NCBI GenBank assembly: GCA_963640685.1
Contig: CAVIAA010000009.1
Coordinates: forward strand, 1 to 57,906
DNA length: 57,906 bases
From: SFEL01 sp963640685
Lineage (GTDB): Bacteria > Bacillota > Clostridia > Christensenellales > CAG-138
Direction of reading: 5' to 3'
Shown here: positions 32,335 to 43,021 of the stretch, one piece after another
Position numbering within the stretch: the first letter of the stretch is position 1
How the letters are laid out: every line of letters begins with the position of its first letter
Notes under the pieces: generated by a model
The model's database searches: none
What the model was told of the DNA's origin: nothing
What the model saw: the letters and a program-made list of their open reading frames with translations, nothing else
Position numbers and translations under genes: made by a program

Positions 32335-33447
32335 TTAGCCCTGAGCGATGTACAGCCTGTCCCCGCTCGAGAGCAGCACACAGGTATCCGAGAGCTTGGT
32401 CGCCGAATCGATGGTCACGGGAAGGCTGCTCTGCGAGAGCAGCTTGCCGGTCGTGGAGTAGCTGTATACCTCGTTTGGCGTGTATACCGTAAGGCGGTTC
32501 TTCAGCATAAACGCAGAGAGCGCGCCCTTTGGCAGCGTAATGCTGCTTATGACGGGGCTTGCAATGTCCCCCTCCGGCATTATGTATATCTTTGCAACGC
32601 TGCCGCCGCCGCGCTGGGTGTATACCAGTATCACGGAATCGCCGACCGCGCTGTCCGAAAGCTCCCAGCCGTATATCGATGTCCTGTACGCCTCGCTGCT
32701 GCCGGCGATATTGTAGCGGATTACGTCGCCGGTGCAGGATAGGAAAATGCTCCTGTTGGTAAAGACTATATCCCCGACAAGCTGCCCGTGAACGCTCATT
32801 ACGCCGGTCGTCCGCTTTGTGGAAAGGTTGTAGGTCGTAACGGTGGTAATGGGCGTTTGGGCGGTAAGATCCATCTCCATCGTCCATAGCGTATTGCCCT
32901 GAAGCGCGGAGAAGCCGAAGTCGATGAGCTCCACCTCGCTGAAATCCACGCTGTCCGCCTGCTGGCCAAGCTTGTCAAATACCACCAGCGTCTCGTCCCC
33001 CGCGCCGTCCTGCTGAAGAACGGCTATGTACTCGCTGCCGCACTTAACGTCGAGCACCTTTCCGGAGGTTGCAAGCGGCTCGGACAGGCTCACTACCTGC
33101 ACCGCCGCTTCGTTATACAGCGCCGCAAGCCCGCTCGATGCCGTCAGCTTGAGCTCCTCGGTGTTTATCTTGTAGGTGGTGTCCTTCTTGCGGTCGGTCA
33201 GGTCGTTGTAGCAGAGCCTGCCGTCTGCAAAGTACAAAAAGCCGCTGCCGGTATAGGTGTAGTTCGCGGTTGCCTCAAAGGGCAGCTCCTCAAGGCTGCC
33301 TGTGCCGCGGCTCAGCTTTTTAACGAGATTTATTATGCCGATCGTCAGCAGCACCGCGGCGACGGCGCCGCCCGCTATCATGGCAAGCCGCAGCACTGCG
33401 CGGCTCTTTTTCTTAACTACAAAGCGCTTTTTCTTTTTCTTCCTCAT
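32335..33447 (-). CDS. DUF5711 membrane-anchored beta-propeller-like protein
   Basis: A 370-residue protein. It has a very basic N-terminus (MRKKKKKRFVVKKKSR) and one transmembrane helix near 20-43 (AMIAGGAVAAVLLTIGIINL). The remaining extracytoplasmic domain of about 320 residues carries repeated beta-strand blades (LYFADGRLCYND; VLDVKCGSEYIAVLQQDG; LYIAQG at the end). This matches the DUF5711 family, of unknown function. It overlaps the lipid kinase stop by four bases and is followed by cvpA after 20 bases. Confidence 0.8.
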   Translation of the reverse strand: MRKKKKKRFVVKKKSRAVLRLAMIAGGAVAAVLLTIGIINLVKKLSRGTGSLEELPFEATANYTYTGSGFLYFADGRLCYNDLTDRKKDTTYKINTEELKLTASSGLAALYNEAAVQVVSLSEPLATSGKVLDVKCGSEYIAVLQQDGAGDETLVVFDKLGQQADSVDFSEVELIDFGFSALQGNTLWTMEMDLTAQTPITTVTTYNLSTKRTTGVMSVHGQLVGDIVFTNRSIFLSCTGDVIRYNIAGSSEAYRTSIYGWELSDSAVGDSVILVYTQRGGGSVAKIYIMPEGDIASPVISSITLPKGALSAFMLKNRLTVYTPNEVYSYSTTGKLLSQSSLPVTIDSATKLSDTCVLLSSGDRLYIAQG

Positions 33448-34343
33448 CGCGGGCTCACTTCACCCCCTGTTCCGGTAAGCATATTTATTGCGCCGGGCAG
33501 CAGGCGAAAGCGCGCCGGCATACCCGAGCCGAGCTCCCCGTCGTAGTTCAGTAAGCACTCCTCCGGGCAATCGACGAAAAGCTCCCTGGTTCTGAAGTAT
33601 TCCACCTCGGCAAGGCCGGTATGCCTGCCCTTTATAAAGCCTGGCAGCAGCCTGAGAAACCTGCGCCTGCTTATCTCGCTCACTATGCACACCTCGAGCA
33701 GCCCGTCAAACGGGTCCGCAAAGGGGGTGGCCTTCATTCCGCCGCCAAAGTACGCGCCGTTGCCGACGGATACCATTATCGCGTTCTTTTTCCATTCCCG
33801 CTCCCCGTCCCGAATGGTCAGATGCAGCGTTCTCAGGTGCACAAACGCGCCGGCGACGCCCAATAGATACGGCAGCATGCCCTTCAGGTTCTTCCTGTGC
33901 TTTTCGTGCCGCAGCAGAACGTCAACGTCAAAGCCGAAGCCCGCAACGTTTATAAAGAACCTGTCGTTGACGTACCCCGCGTCCATTTTCCGCGGCTTAT
34001 CCGCAAGTATCACATCGAGCGCGCCCTCCGGCTCTGTCGGTATGTTCAGCACCTTTACAAGGTCGTTGCCTGTTCCGAAGGGGAGTATGCCCATTATGGC
34101 GTCCGTCCCGAGCAGCCCCGCCGCGACCTCGTTTACCGTGCCGTCCCCGCCGACTGCGACTATATATTTTTCGCCCCGCTCTGCCGCCGCCCTTGCGAGC
34201 TCCGTCGCGTTGCCCTTGCAGCGGGTCAGCTCATAGGTATAGCTTATCCCCCGTTTGTCGAGTATCGCCTTTGCGGCGGAGAATTTATCTATCGCGTTTT
34301 TGCCGCCCGCAATGGGATTAACTATAAAATGCAGCTTATCCAT
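33444..34343 (-). CDS. Diacylglycerol kinase family lipid kinase (YegS/BmrU-like)
   Basis: A 299-residue cytosolic enzyme of the DAGK catalytic family. It begins MDKLHFIVNPIAGGKNAIDK and carries the nucleotide motif AVGGDGTVNEVAAGLLG near residue 63 and PFGTGNDLVKVL near 90. The C-terminal domain has NYDGELG. It phosphorylates diacylglycerol or a related lipid, or sphingoid-like substrate; specificity is not readable. A GTG at 34355 with GGAG six bases upstream is an alternative start that adds four residues. First gene of the operon, overlapping the DUF5711 gene. Confidence 0.9.
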   Translation of the reverse strand: MDKLHFIVNPIAGGKNAIDKFSAAKAILDKRGISYTYELTRCKGNATELARAAAERGEKYIVAVGGDGTVNEVAAGLLGTDAIMGILPFGTGNDLVKVLNIPTEPEGALDVILADKPRKMDAGYVNDRFFINVAGFGFDVDVLLRHEKHRKNLKGMLPYLLGVAGAFVHLRTLHLTIRDGEREWKKNAIMVSVGNGAYFGGGMKATPFADPFDGLLEVCIVSEISRRRFLRLLPGFIKGRHTGLAEVEYFRTRELFVDCPEECLLNYDGELGSGMPARFRLLPGAINMLTGTGGEVSPR

Positions 34344-34480
34344 AGCAGTACACACACATCTCCATTATGATGATCCACAATAAATAATAATCCAAAAATT
34401 CCGGATTGTACATAGACAGCCTGTGAATTATCCGTTTATAATATTTTATAATATAAAAAATTGCCTTGAGGAGGTGCAAC

Positions 34481-35290
34481 GTGAAATTCACAAAAATGCA
34501 GGGACTCGGCAACGACTTTATTATCTACAAAAGCGGGGAGGTTCCATCGGCTGAGCGGGCGGCCGGGCTTTGCCGCCGCGGAAGCGGGATAGGCGCGGAC
34601 GGGCTTATGATACCGCTGCCGTCCGACAGGGCGGACATAGCCATGCTGCTCATCAACAGCGACGGCAGCGTTGCGCCGATGTGCGGCAACGGCATACGCT
34701 GCTTTGCAAGGTTCGTATATGAGGAGGGCATGGTAAGAACCCCCGAAATGACCATCGAAACACCGGCGGGGGTACGCCGCGCAGAGCTTATATTCAAGGG
34801 CGGCAGCGTTTGTGGCGCAAGGGTGGATATGGGCGCGCCTCTACTCGGCAGGCCGGACATACCCATGCAGGGCAGCGGAGAATGCCATATGGAGCGTATA
34901 ACCGCGGGCGGGCGCGAGTTCACCTTCTCCGCCGTAAACACCGGCGCGCCGCACATAGTCGTGTTTGACAGCGCGACGGAGGCTGATATAATTAAATACG
35001 GCCCGCTGCTGGAGCGGCATGCCATGTTCCCGAAGGGGGTAAACGTAAACTTTGTCGAGGTGATGCCGGACGGCAGCCTGTTTGTGAGAACATGGGAGCG
35101 GGGCTGCGGAAGAACGCTTGCCTGCGGCACGGGCAGCTGCGCCGCGGTGGTCTCTGCAAGCCTTGCGGGGCTTTGCGGCCGCTCTGCGACCGTAAAGCTG
35201 GCTCTGGGCGAGCTTATGATAGACTGGGCGGAGGACGGCAGGGTCTACATGACCGGGCCTGCTGAGAGGGTATTCGAGGGCGAGGTATAG
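34481..35290 (+). CDS. dapF: Diaminopimelate epimerase
   Basis: A 269-residue enzyme converting LL- to meso-diaminopimelate for lysine and peptidoglycan. It begins KFTKMQGLGNDFI. The two catalytic cysteines are in APMCGNGIRCFARF near 73 and LACGTGSCAAVV near 217. GTG start at 34481, since GAGGAGGTG lies just before it and no ATG precedes. The AT-rich upstream stretch holds two TATAAT sequences (34437 and 34447) without good -35 boxes. It implies meso-DAP-type peptidoglycan. Confidence 0.96.
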   Translation: MKFTKMQGLGNDFIIYKSGEVPSAERAAGLCRRGSGIGADGLMIPLPSDRADIAMLLINSDGSVAPMCGNGIRCFARFVYEEGMVRTPEMTIETPAGVRRAELIFKGGSVCGARVDMGAPLLGRPDIPMQGSGECHMERITAGGREFTFSAVNTGAPHIVVFDSATEADIIKYGPLLERHAMFPKGVNVNFVEVMPDGSLFVRTWERGCGRTLACGTGSCAAVVSASLAGLCGRSATVKLALGELMIDWAEDGRVYMTGPAERVFEGEV

Positions 35291-35323
35291 CCCGCCCTTT
35301 TTTGAAAGGAGCTTTATTACAAC

Positions 35324-35575
35324 ATGCATTACACGCTTTACCCAAAGGGGGTCTGCTCATCGCAGATAGACCTCGACGTTACCGACGGAAAAATACACAA
35401 CCTCAGCTACACCGGCGGATGCAGCGGCAACCTGAAGGCGCTGGGCGCGCTCTGCGAGGGTGCGGACGTTAAGGACGTGGTATCGAGGCTATCCGGCATA
35501 ACCTGCGGCTACAAGAGCACCTCCTGCTCGGATCAGCTTGCGACGCTGCTTGCAGATGCGCTGAAGGACGCATAG
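35324..35575 (+). CDS. TSCPD-domain protein (TIGR03905 family)
   Basis: An 83-residue protein with GVCSSQIDLDV, YTGGCSGNLKALG, GITCGYKSTSCSDQLATLL: the cysteine-rich TSCPD domain found in vitamin-B12-dependent ribonucleotide reductases and as small stand-alone proteins. Its function alone is unknown; it probably binds a metal through the cysteines. It follows dapF by 33 bases with a GAAAGGAG site and is closed by a terminator, so it is likely in the dapF operon. Confidence 0.88.
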   Translation: MHYTLYPKGVCSSQIDLDVTDGKIHNLSYTGGCSGNLKALGALCEGADVKDVVSRLSGITCGYKSTSCSDQLATLLADALKDA

Positions 35576-35589
35576 CAATGCGGCTTTCT

Positions 35590-35622
35590 GCGGCGGCTAA
35601 TTAAGGCCGCCGCCTTTGTTTT
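35590..35622 (+). terminator. Terminator of the dapF-TSCPD operon
   Basis: GCGGCGGC/GCCGCCGC stem with an eight-base loop, then CTTTGTTTTT. Confidence 0.82.
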
Positions 35623-35624
35623 TA

Positions 35625-35653
35625 TTGACACGCCCCGTATATTGAAGGATAAT
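35625..35653 (+). promoter_or_regulatory. glnS promoter
   Basis: TTGACA, a 17-base spacer, GATAAT. It immediately follows the preceding terminator; the transcript leader is about 40 bases. Confidence 0.75.
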
Positions 35654-35699
35654 ATTAAGATACGCAAATAATGCTTACTGAAAGGGCTTTTTGATAACA

Positions 35700-37337
<1,638 letters not shown>

Positions 37338-37380
37338 CGGCTTTTACAATGGCTTTTAAGGAATAAGAAAGGATATGAAA

Positions 37381-38826
37381 ATGCAAGTACGCACCCGCTT
37401 TGCGCCCTCACCAACGGGCTATATGCACATCGGCAACCTGAGGAGCGGCCTTTACGCCTACCTCTTTGCGCGGCACAACCACGGCAGCTTTCTGCTCAGA
37501 ATTGAGGATACCGACCAGGAGAGGTTCGTTGAGGGGGCGACCGAGCTCATCTACCGGACGCTCAAGGACGTCGGCATGAACTGGGACGAGGGACCCGACA
37601 TCGGCGGCGAATACGGCCCTTACGTTCAGAGCGAGAGAAAGAGCATGTACCTGCCGTATGCCGAGCAGCTCATAAGGAGCGGGCACGCCTACCGCTGCTT
37701 CTGCACAAAGGAGGAGCTTGAGGAGCGCCGCGCCGCCGCAGCAGCTAAGGGCGAAACCTTCAAATACGACAAGCACTGCATGCACCTGACCGAGGCCGAG
37801 ATACAGGCAAAGCTCGATGCAGGGGTTCCGTATGTGATCCGCCAGAACGTTCCTACCGAGGGGACGACCAGCTTTACCGACATGGTTTTCGGCACCATAA
37901 CCGTAAACAACGCCGACCTTGACGACAACGTGCTCATAAAGGCGGACGGCATGCCTACATATAACTTTGCAAACGTCGTTGACGACCACCTGATGAAGAT
38001 ATCCCACGTCATGCGCGGAATGGAGTACCTCTCCTCAACGCCAAAGTATAATTTGCTCTACGAGGCGTTCGGCTGGGAGATCCCGCAGTACATACACATG
38101 ACCCCGATAATGCGGGACGCGCAGCACAAGCTATCCAAGCGGGACGGCGACGCATCATATGCGGACTTTGTGGATAAGGGGTATCTGAAAGAAGCGCTGG
38201 TAAACTACGTTGCGCTGCTGGGCTGGAGCCCGGGGGACGACAGGGAGATATTCTCGCTAAGTGAGCTCTGCGAGGCGTTTGACGTTTCCGGAATGAGCAA
38301 GTCCCCCGCGATATTCGACCCGGAAAAGCTGACATGGATGAACGCGCAGTACATAATGGCGCTCTCAGGCGAGGAATTTACGGCGCACGCCATGCCGTGG
38401 TACGAAAAGGCGGGAATTGCCGGCATGGACACCGCGATACTTGCGCGGATACTTCAGCAGCGGGTTCGTGTGTTCAACGAGATACCCGAAATGGTGGATT
38501 TCCTGACCAGGCTGGACGAGGGGTACGACATCTCCCTCTTTACCAACAAAAAGAGCAAGACCGACGCCGAAATATCCCGTCAGGTGCTGAGTATGGTAAT
38601 ACCCGCGCTGGAGGCGCTGCCGGAATGGAGCGAGACGCTGATACACGATACGCTCATCAATATGGCGGCGGAAAAGGGAATGAAGAACGGAACGCTGCTT
38701 TGGCCGGTGCGCATTGCGCTTGCGGGCAAGGCGGTCACCCCCGGCGGGGCGATAGAGATTGCGGTGCTGCTCGGGCGCGAGGAGGCGATGCGCAGGCTGA
38801 GGCTCGGCGCAGAAAAGCTCGCTTAA
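37381..38826 (+). CDS. gltX: Glutamyl-tRNA synthetase
   Basis: A 481-residue class I synthetase: RTRFAPSPTGYMHIGNLRSG at residue 3 (HIGH motif form), RIEDTDQERFVEGA near 40, DGMPTYNFANVVDDHLM near 185, and KLSKRDGDASYADFV near 240 (KMSKS form). It charges tRNA-Glu. ATG at 37381 is eight bases after AAAGGA; the ATG at 37375 is too close to it. It follows glnS by 43 bases and ends before a strong terminator. Confidence 0.97.
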   Translation: MQVRTRFAPSPTGYMHIGNLRSGLYAYLFARHNHGSFLLRIEDTDQERFVEGATELIYRTLKDVGMNWDEGPDIGGEYGPYVQSERKSMYLPYAEQLIRSGHAYRCFCTKEELEERRAAAAAKGETFKYDKHCMHLTEAEIQAKLDAGVPYVIRQNVPTEGTTSFTDMVFGTITVNNADLDDNVLIKADGMPTYNFANVVDDHLMKISHVMRGMEYLSSTPKYNLLYEAFGWEIPQYIHMTPIMRDAQHKLSKRDGDASYADFVDKGYLKEALVNYVALLGWSPGDDREIFSLSELCEAFDVSGMSKSPAIFDPEKLTWMNAQYIMALSGEEFTAHAMPWYEKAGIAGMDTAILARILQQRVRVFNEIPEMVDFLTRLDEGYDISLFTNKKSKTDAEISRQVLSMVIPALEALPEWSETLIHDTLINMAAEKGMKNGTLLWPVRIALAGKAVTPGGAIEIAVLLGREEAMRRLRLGAEKLA

Positions 38827-38871
38827 AATAAAAATAAATCCCCCTTTCAGACAGGCAATCGTAAAACAGTT

Positions 38872-38907
38872 AACGGAGCGTATCGGTACGAATACGCTCC
38901 GTTTCTC
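38872..38907 (+). terminator. Terminator of glnS-gltX
   Basis: Perfect 12-base stem AACGGAGCGTAT/ATACGCTCCGTT with an eight-base loop, then TTTCTC. It opens the gene-free stretch 38827-39177, the rest of which is repeat R2. Confidence 0.8.
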
Positions 38908-38936
38908 ATGCCAACATGCCATGTAACGGGGTACAG

Positions 38937-39154
38937 ACCCCCGGCTCTCCCTTTGGGAGAGCTGTCGCCGCAGGTGACTGAGAGGGTCTTGCAGGCTTTT
39001 TGGTTTGGTATGGTCACGACCCCTCTCCGTCCTCGCTGCGCTCGGCCACCTCTCCCAGGGGGAGAGGCGGGGGACGCTCACGCGAAATCAAATGATACAA
39101 GAACGGGAACAGCAGATCATTCTGTCGTTCCCGTTAACTGTCTTATGATGCCCG
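38937..39154 (+). repeat. Interspersed structured repeat R2, copy B (218 bp)
   Basis: Aligns without gaps to 146-363. The terminal hairpin at 39102-39135 keeps its pairing, with one stem base changed to a G-T pair (CTGC to CTGT). A CGGC/GCCG hairpin with CTCTTTTG follows, different in sequence but alike in shape to that after copy A. As in copy A, it ends just before the stop codon of a minus-strand gene. Confidence 0.85.
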
Positions 39155-39177
39155 GCCATTTGCCGCTCTTTTGTTTT

Positions 39178-39669
39178 TTATAAGTCCGCTCCGCCGGTCA
39201 CGGGGTTGGCCTTTGCGCTCAGCTCGGTCACCGTCAGCTTTATCACCGCCGTGCGGGGAACGGCGCTCCGGCTGTATTCAAAATTCTTTGTCTCCTCGTG
39301 CCGCGCCATTATGATGTCGTCTATGGCGTGCTGCTTTTCCTCGCCCTCAAGGAAGGCCGCCTCCGCCCTGCCCATGACGGACTTATACCGCATGGTAACG
39401 TCCTTTTGCTCAACTATGCAGTCCATTCTGATGGGTATGTCCATTTCGAAGCTGCAGCGCGGGTTGGCCTTGAGCATCTCATACTTGCGCCCCGCCATCG
39501 CCCCGTGAACGTACAGGCAGAGCTGCCCGTTTTCCGCGGTGTAGGCAAAGTTGAGCGGAACGATGTACGGATAGTCCCCGTCCGAAAGGCCGAGGCGAAC
39601 TATCTCGCAGCTGTCCACGATGCTTATGATCTCGTTAAAGTCGGTAACCTCTCTGTCTTTTCTGCGCAC
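39178..39669 (-). CDS. Pyridoxamine 5'-phosphate oxidase-like FMN-binding protein
   Basis: A 163-residue split-barrel flavoprotein: MRRKDREVTDFNEIISIVDS, then LGLSDGDYPYIVPLNFAYTA near 28, KYEMLKANPRCSFEMDI near 62, and YKSVMGRAEAAFLEGEEKQ near 95. This is the NimA/PNPOx-like subfamily common in anaerobes. Relatives reduce nitroimidazoles or bind FMN or haem; the substrate is unknown. It is a single gene read toward repeat R2, separated from bioY by 40 bases. Confidence 0.88.
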   Translation of the reverse strand: MRRKDREVTDFNEIISIVDSCEIVRLGLSDGDYPYIVPLNFAYTAENGQLCLYVHGAMAGRKYEMLKANPRCSFEMDIPIRMDCIVEQKDVTMRYKSVMGRAEAAFLEGEEKQHAIDDIIMARHEETKNFEYSRSAVPRTAVIKLTVTELSAKANPVTGGADL

Positions 39670-39709
39670 GGTCGTTTCTCCTTTTTTAATTTATTTTTGT
39701 TTATTATAT

Positions 39710-40237
39710 TTAATTTTTGCCGTTCACAGCCCTGTAGAGTCGTTTGCTCACAAAAAGCGCAAGGCAGAGCTTTGCAGCGTCCGGCAGTATAAACGGAACG
39801 ACGCAGGCGAGCAGCGCGGCGCCGAGGGTTATGGTCCCCTTTGTTTCGCCGTATACCTTAATGAACCACGCGGTGCCGAAGGCATAGCAGACGAGGAGGC
39901 CAACGAGCAGCGCAAGCGCCTTTTTCGCGGCGCTCTCCCCCTTTAGCAGGGCGTATATCGGGCACATGAGCAAAAAGCCGGTTATGTACCCGCCGGTAGG
40001 GCCTATCAGCGCGGAAACCCCGCCGTTAAAGCCGGAAAACACCGGCAGGCCGGCTGCGCCGAGCAGCATGTAGACGGCGATGGCTATTGCCCCGTCCGGA
40101 GCGCCGAGCAGCAGCAGCGTAAGGAACACGCCGAAGGTCTGCATGGTAAAGGGGGGCTGTGTGGGTATGCTCAGCCACGCGCAGGGCGCAAGCAGCGCCG
40201 CGCAGAGCGCGATTCGGGTCATTCGCCTGACGTTCAT
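39710..40237 (-). CDS. bioY: BioY biotin transporter substrate-binding component
   Basis: A 175-residue membrane protein with about six helices: RIALCAALLAPCAWLSIP, FGVFLTLLLLG, GAAGLPVFSGFNGGVSALIG, and GPTGGYITGFLLMCPIYALL, the last two matching the BioY signature. It takes up biotin alone or as the S-component of an ECF transporter. Its start overlaps the aroK stop by four bases, so it is translated with the aromatic amino-acid operon. I see no BirA-type operator. Confidence 0.93.
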   Translation of the reverse strand: MNVRRMTRIALCAALLAPCAWLSIPTQPPFTMQTFGVFLTLLLLGAPDGAIAIAVYMLLGAAGLPVFSGFNGGVSALIGPTGGYITGFLLMCPIYALLKGESAAKKALALLVGLLVCYAFGTAWFIKVYGETKGTITLGAALLACVVPFILPDAAKLCLALFVSKRLYRAVNGKN

Positions 40238-40728
40238 GCTTTCTTCTCCATAAGATCATTATACTTTGTCTTTATCAGCTGCGCAAGCTCGGCTCCATTG
40301 CCGGTAAACGGCTCGCCAAGCTCCGCATACATTTCCCGCCGCTCGCGGAAAAGCTCTCTCAGCCTCTCTGCGCCCTCCCTCAGCAGCGGCCGGTTTGAGG
40401 TGTCGATATCCGCTATGGTCTCCTCGATGTCGCGGTATATCCAAACGACACAGCCGCTTGAGCGCATATACTGCCGGTTGTCCTCGCGGCAGACCACCCC
40501 GCCGCCGGTGGATACTATGCCAAACGGCAGCCTGGAAAGCGAAAGCAGCACCGAATGCTCAAGCTCCCGGAAGCCCTCCTCGCCCTCCTTTGCGAATATA
40601 TCGCTTATGCTCCTGCCCCGGCTCTCTATTATGCTGTCGGTATCGTAAAACGGCAGGCCGAGCAGCTCCGCCGCAGCCCTGCCCTTTTCGGTCTTTCCGC
40701 AGCCCATCATTCCTACAAGGTATATCAT
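40234..40728 (-). CDS. aroK: Shikimate kinase
   Basis: A 164-residue P-loop kinase. Walker A is LVGMMGCGKTEKG at residue 4. The shikimate-binding Asp/Glu lie in DTDSIIESRGRSISDIF near 30, GGGVVCRED near 77, and the lid arginine in SNRPLL near 110. It phosphorylates shikimate at the 3-OH with ATP. Its start overlaps the aroC stop by four bases. Confidence 0.95.
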   Translation of the reverse strand: MIYLVGMMGCGKTEKGRAAAELLGLPFYDTDSIIESRGRSISDIFAKEGEEGFRELEHSVLLSLSRLPFGIVSTGGGVVCREDNRQYMRSSGCVVWIYRDIEETIADIDTSNRPLLREGAERLRELFRERREMYAELGEPFTGNGAELAQLIKTKYNDLMEKKA

Positions 40729-41795
40729 GCTTTATCCTCCATACATTCCGTGAGCGCAAGGCACAGCGCCGCCTCCGCCGCGAAAAGCCCGCGCAGGGCA
40801 ATGCAGCCGTCGTGCCTGCCGGCAATTTTAATTTCGGCGTTTTCGCCTGTTTCCAGGTTTACCGTGCGCTGCGGCAGCGCGATGGACGGGGTCGGGCGAA
40901 AGAAAACGCTCACCAGCAGCGGCGCGCCGTTTGCCATTCCGCCGTTTATGCCGCCGGAGCGGTTTGAAAGAAGCGATACACTGCCGCCGTTCATACACAG
41001 CGGGTCGTTCGCCTCGCTCCCGCGCAGCCCCGCAAGCTCCTGCCCCGCGCCGAAGCCGACGGCCTTTACCCCGGGAACTGCAAACAGCAGCGCGGAGATG
41101 ACGCTCTCCAGCCCCTCCCAGAGCGGCCCGCCTGTGCCGACAGGCAAGCCCACCGCGCAGAGCTCAACGCTGCCGCCGAGGGAATCGCCGAGAAGCGCCG
41201 CGGACTCTACCGCGCGCAGCATCTCCTCCCCCTTTGCCCTGTCCAGCGCCGGCATGTCAGAATCGCGCAGGGCAAGAAGCGTGCTTTCGTCGGTATTGAG
41301 TGGGTCGAGCGGCAGGTCGTGTACTTTTCCGATGGAAAACCAGTGACCGCCGACCGTGACGCCGCGGCTTAGCAGCAGCTGCCTTGCGACCGCACCCGCA
41401 AACACCAGCGGCAGAGTCATGCGGCCGGAGAACATTCCGCCGCCCGCCGGTATGCTGCCGTATTTTACATATGACGGATAGTCGCAGTGCGAGGGGCGGG
41501 GCAGCGCGGAGATATTCTCGTAGTCGCTCGGCCGCGCGGCCGAATTTTCAAACTCCACCCGCAGCGCTTTGCCGTTTGTAACGCCGCCCTCAACGCCGGA
41601 TATATATATCGGCAGGTCGGTTTCCGTTCGCCCTGTGCCGCCTCTTCTGCCGCCGCGCCGCCGGTCTATGTCCCGGGAAATAAGCGCCTCGTCCAGCCGC
41701 AGCCCCGCGGGCGGGAGCATTGTAAGCCCAAGCCGCTCCTCGTGCGAGCCGCCGTATATGCACAGCTGCATTTTGCCAAAGGGTGAAAGGCTCAT
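40725..41795 (-). CDS. aroC: Chorismate synthase
   Basis: A 356-residue enzyme making chorismate from EPSP with reduced FMN. It is rather divergent: the usual GESHG start reads YGGSHEERLG, and the RPGHAD block reads RPSHCDY. Both catalytic histidines are kept. The block after that reads GGGMFSGRMTLPLVFAGA. Context leaves little doubt: it lies between aroA and aroK, overlapping each by four bases. Confidence 0.92.
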   Translation of the reverse strand: MSLSPFGKMQLCIYGGSHEERLGLTMLPPAGLRLDEALISRDIDRRRGGRRGGTGRTETDLPIYISGVEGGVTNGKALRVEFENSAARPSDYENISALPRPSHCDYPSYVKYGSIPAGGGMFSGRMTLPLVFAGAVARQLLLSRGVTVGGHWFSIGKVHDLPLDPLNTDESTLLALRDSDMPALDRAKGEEMLRAVESAALLGDSLGGSVELCAVGLPVGTGGPLWEGLESVISALLFAVPGVKAVGFGAGQELAGLRGSEANDPLCMNGGSVSLLSNRSGGINGGMANGAPLLVSVFFRPTPSIALPQRTVNLETGENAEIKIAGRHDGCIALRGLFAAEAALCLALTECMEDKA

Positions 41796-43021
41796 TCCAT
41801 GCGCCCTCCCATCCGTATAAATTCCTCAAGAAAGCCCGGGGCGGACTTTGCAATGCACTCCGCGTCCTCTATCTCCAGCCCGCCGGAGAGCCCAGAAGCC
41901 ATCATGAGCAGCATGGCTATTCTGTGGTCGCCATGCGCAGAGCAGCGCGCGGGGTGCAGCGGCGCGCCGCCGTTTATGGTAAAGCCGCCGCTCTGCTCGC
42001 TAATATCCGCGCCGAGCCTTGAAAGCTCGGTCACTATGCTCGCTATCCTGTCGGACTCCTTTAGCCTTAACCGGCAGCCGTTATACAGCCGCGTCCGCCC
42101 GCTTGCGGCAAGGCCAAGAAGAGCCGCAGCCGGCGCAAGGTCCGGTGTTTGGGAAATGTCTATGTCGGTGCCGGTAAGCTCCGCACGGCCTGCAAAAACG
42201 CAGTCGCCGCTTACCGATACATCGGCGCCGAAGCGGCGGAGCAGGTCGATTATCGCCCTGTCCGGCTGAAGCGAGGCGGGGGAAAGACCGGAGACGGTCA
42301 CACTGCCGTACACCGCCCCCGCCGCGAGCGGCAGCGAGGCGTAGCTGTAATCCCCCTCGAGCGCAACGCTCTGAGCGGAGAAGCGCGCCGGAAGCACAAT
42401 AAGCGTATGCTCGTCCTCCCATTCGCACACCCCGCCAAAGCGGGAAACCGCGGCTCTCGTAAGCTCAATATAGCCGCGGCTCTGCGGCGGCGTAGTCAAT
42501 ATTATCCTGCTCTTATCCGCAAGCAGGCTGAGTGCTATTATCAGCCCGCTTATATACTGCGAGGAAACGTCCCCGCGAATTTGAAAATCCCCGCTCGAAT
42601 AGCCGCCGGATATGCAGTCGCCGTCTGTTTTTACGCCGTGCGCTGAAAGAAGCTGCTTTATAGGCTGCATCGGCCGCGCCGAAAGCGCGGGGGAAAGAAG
42701 GAACTCCGCCTCGCCTGCAAGCAGCGGCGCCGCGGGGTACAGCAGCCGGTATACCGTTGCGGACTCGCCGCAGTTGAGCGTTACCCGCCGCTTTTTTTGG
42801 GTATTGCCTTCTATTATTATAACGCTGCCCTGCACGGCTGCTTTTGCGCCGAGCGCCTCGGCACAGCCGAGCGCCGAGAGTATATCGCCCGAGAGCGATC
42901 GTGCGCCGTATATGCGGCTTTCCCCGTTTGAGAGCGCCGCAAGCAGTATGTACCGCTGCAAAAGGCTCTTTGAGGGCAGCGCCGTCATGCTGCCGCGTAT
43001 GTGCCCACAAAAGCGGGTCAT
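41792..43021 (-). CDS. aroA: 3-phosphoshikimate 1-carboxyvinyltransferase (EPSP synthase)
   Basis: A 409-residue enzyme joining PEP to shikimate 3-phosphate. Substrate motif PSKSLLQRYILLAAL near residue 17, DLAPAAALLGLAASGRTRLY with the catalytic Asp near 295, RLKESDRIASIVTEL near 320, and the HGDHRIAMLLMMAS block near 365. I chose the ATG at 43021, which overlaps the aroB stop (ATGA); the frame stays open to 43048 inside aroB. Confidence 0.95.
   Translation of the reverse strand: MTRFCGHIRGSMTALPSKSLLQRYILLAALSNGESRIYGARSLSGDILSALGCAEALGAKAAVQGSVIIIEGNTQKKRRVTLNCGESATVYRLLYPAAPLLAGEAEFLLSPALSARPMQPIKQLLSAHGVKTDGDCISGGYSSGDFQIRGDVSSQYISGLIIALSLLADKSRIILTTPPQSRGYIELTRAAVSRFGGVCEWEDEHTLIVLPARFSAQSVALEGDYSYASLPLAAGAVYGSVTVSGLSPASLQPDRAIIDLLRRFGADVSVSGDCVFAGRAELTGTDIDISQTPDLAPAAALLGLAASGRTRLYNGCRLRLKESDRIASIVTELSRLGADISEQSGGFTINGGAPLHPARCSAHGDHRIAMLLMMASGLSGGLEIEDAECIAKSAPGFLEEFIRMGGRME

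Noticed and set aside
32315..32887. N-terminal extension of the CvpA protein
   Set aside because: It only shadows the DUF5711 gene; GGAGGG and a GTG at 32314 fit the CvpA family start.
38905..39177. Short plus-strand frame over repeat R2 (also at 162-458)
   Set aside because: The reading frame arises from the repeat itself; it lacks a ribosome site and the sequence is explained by hairpins.
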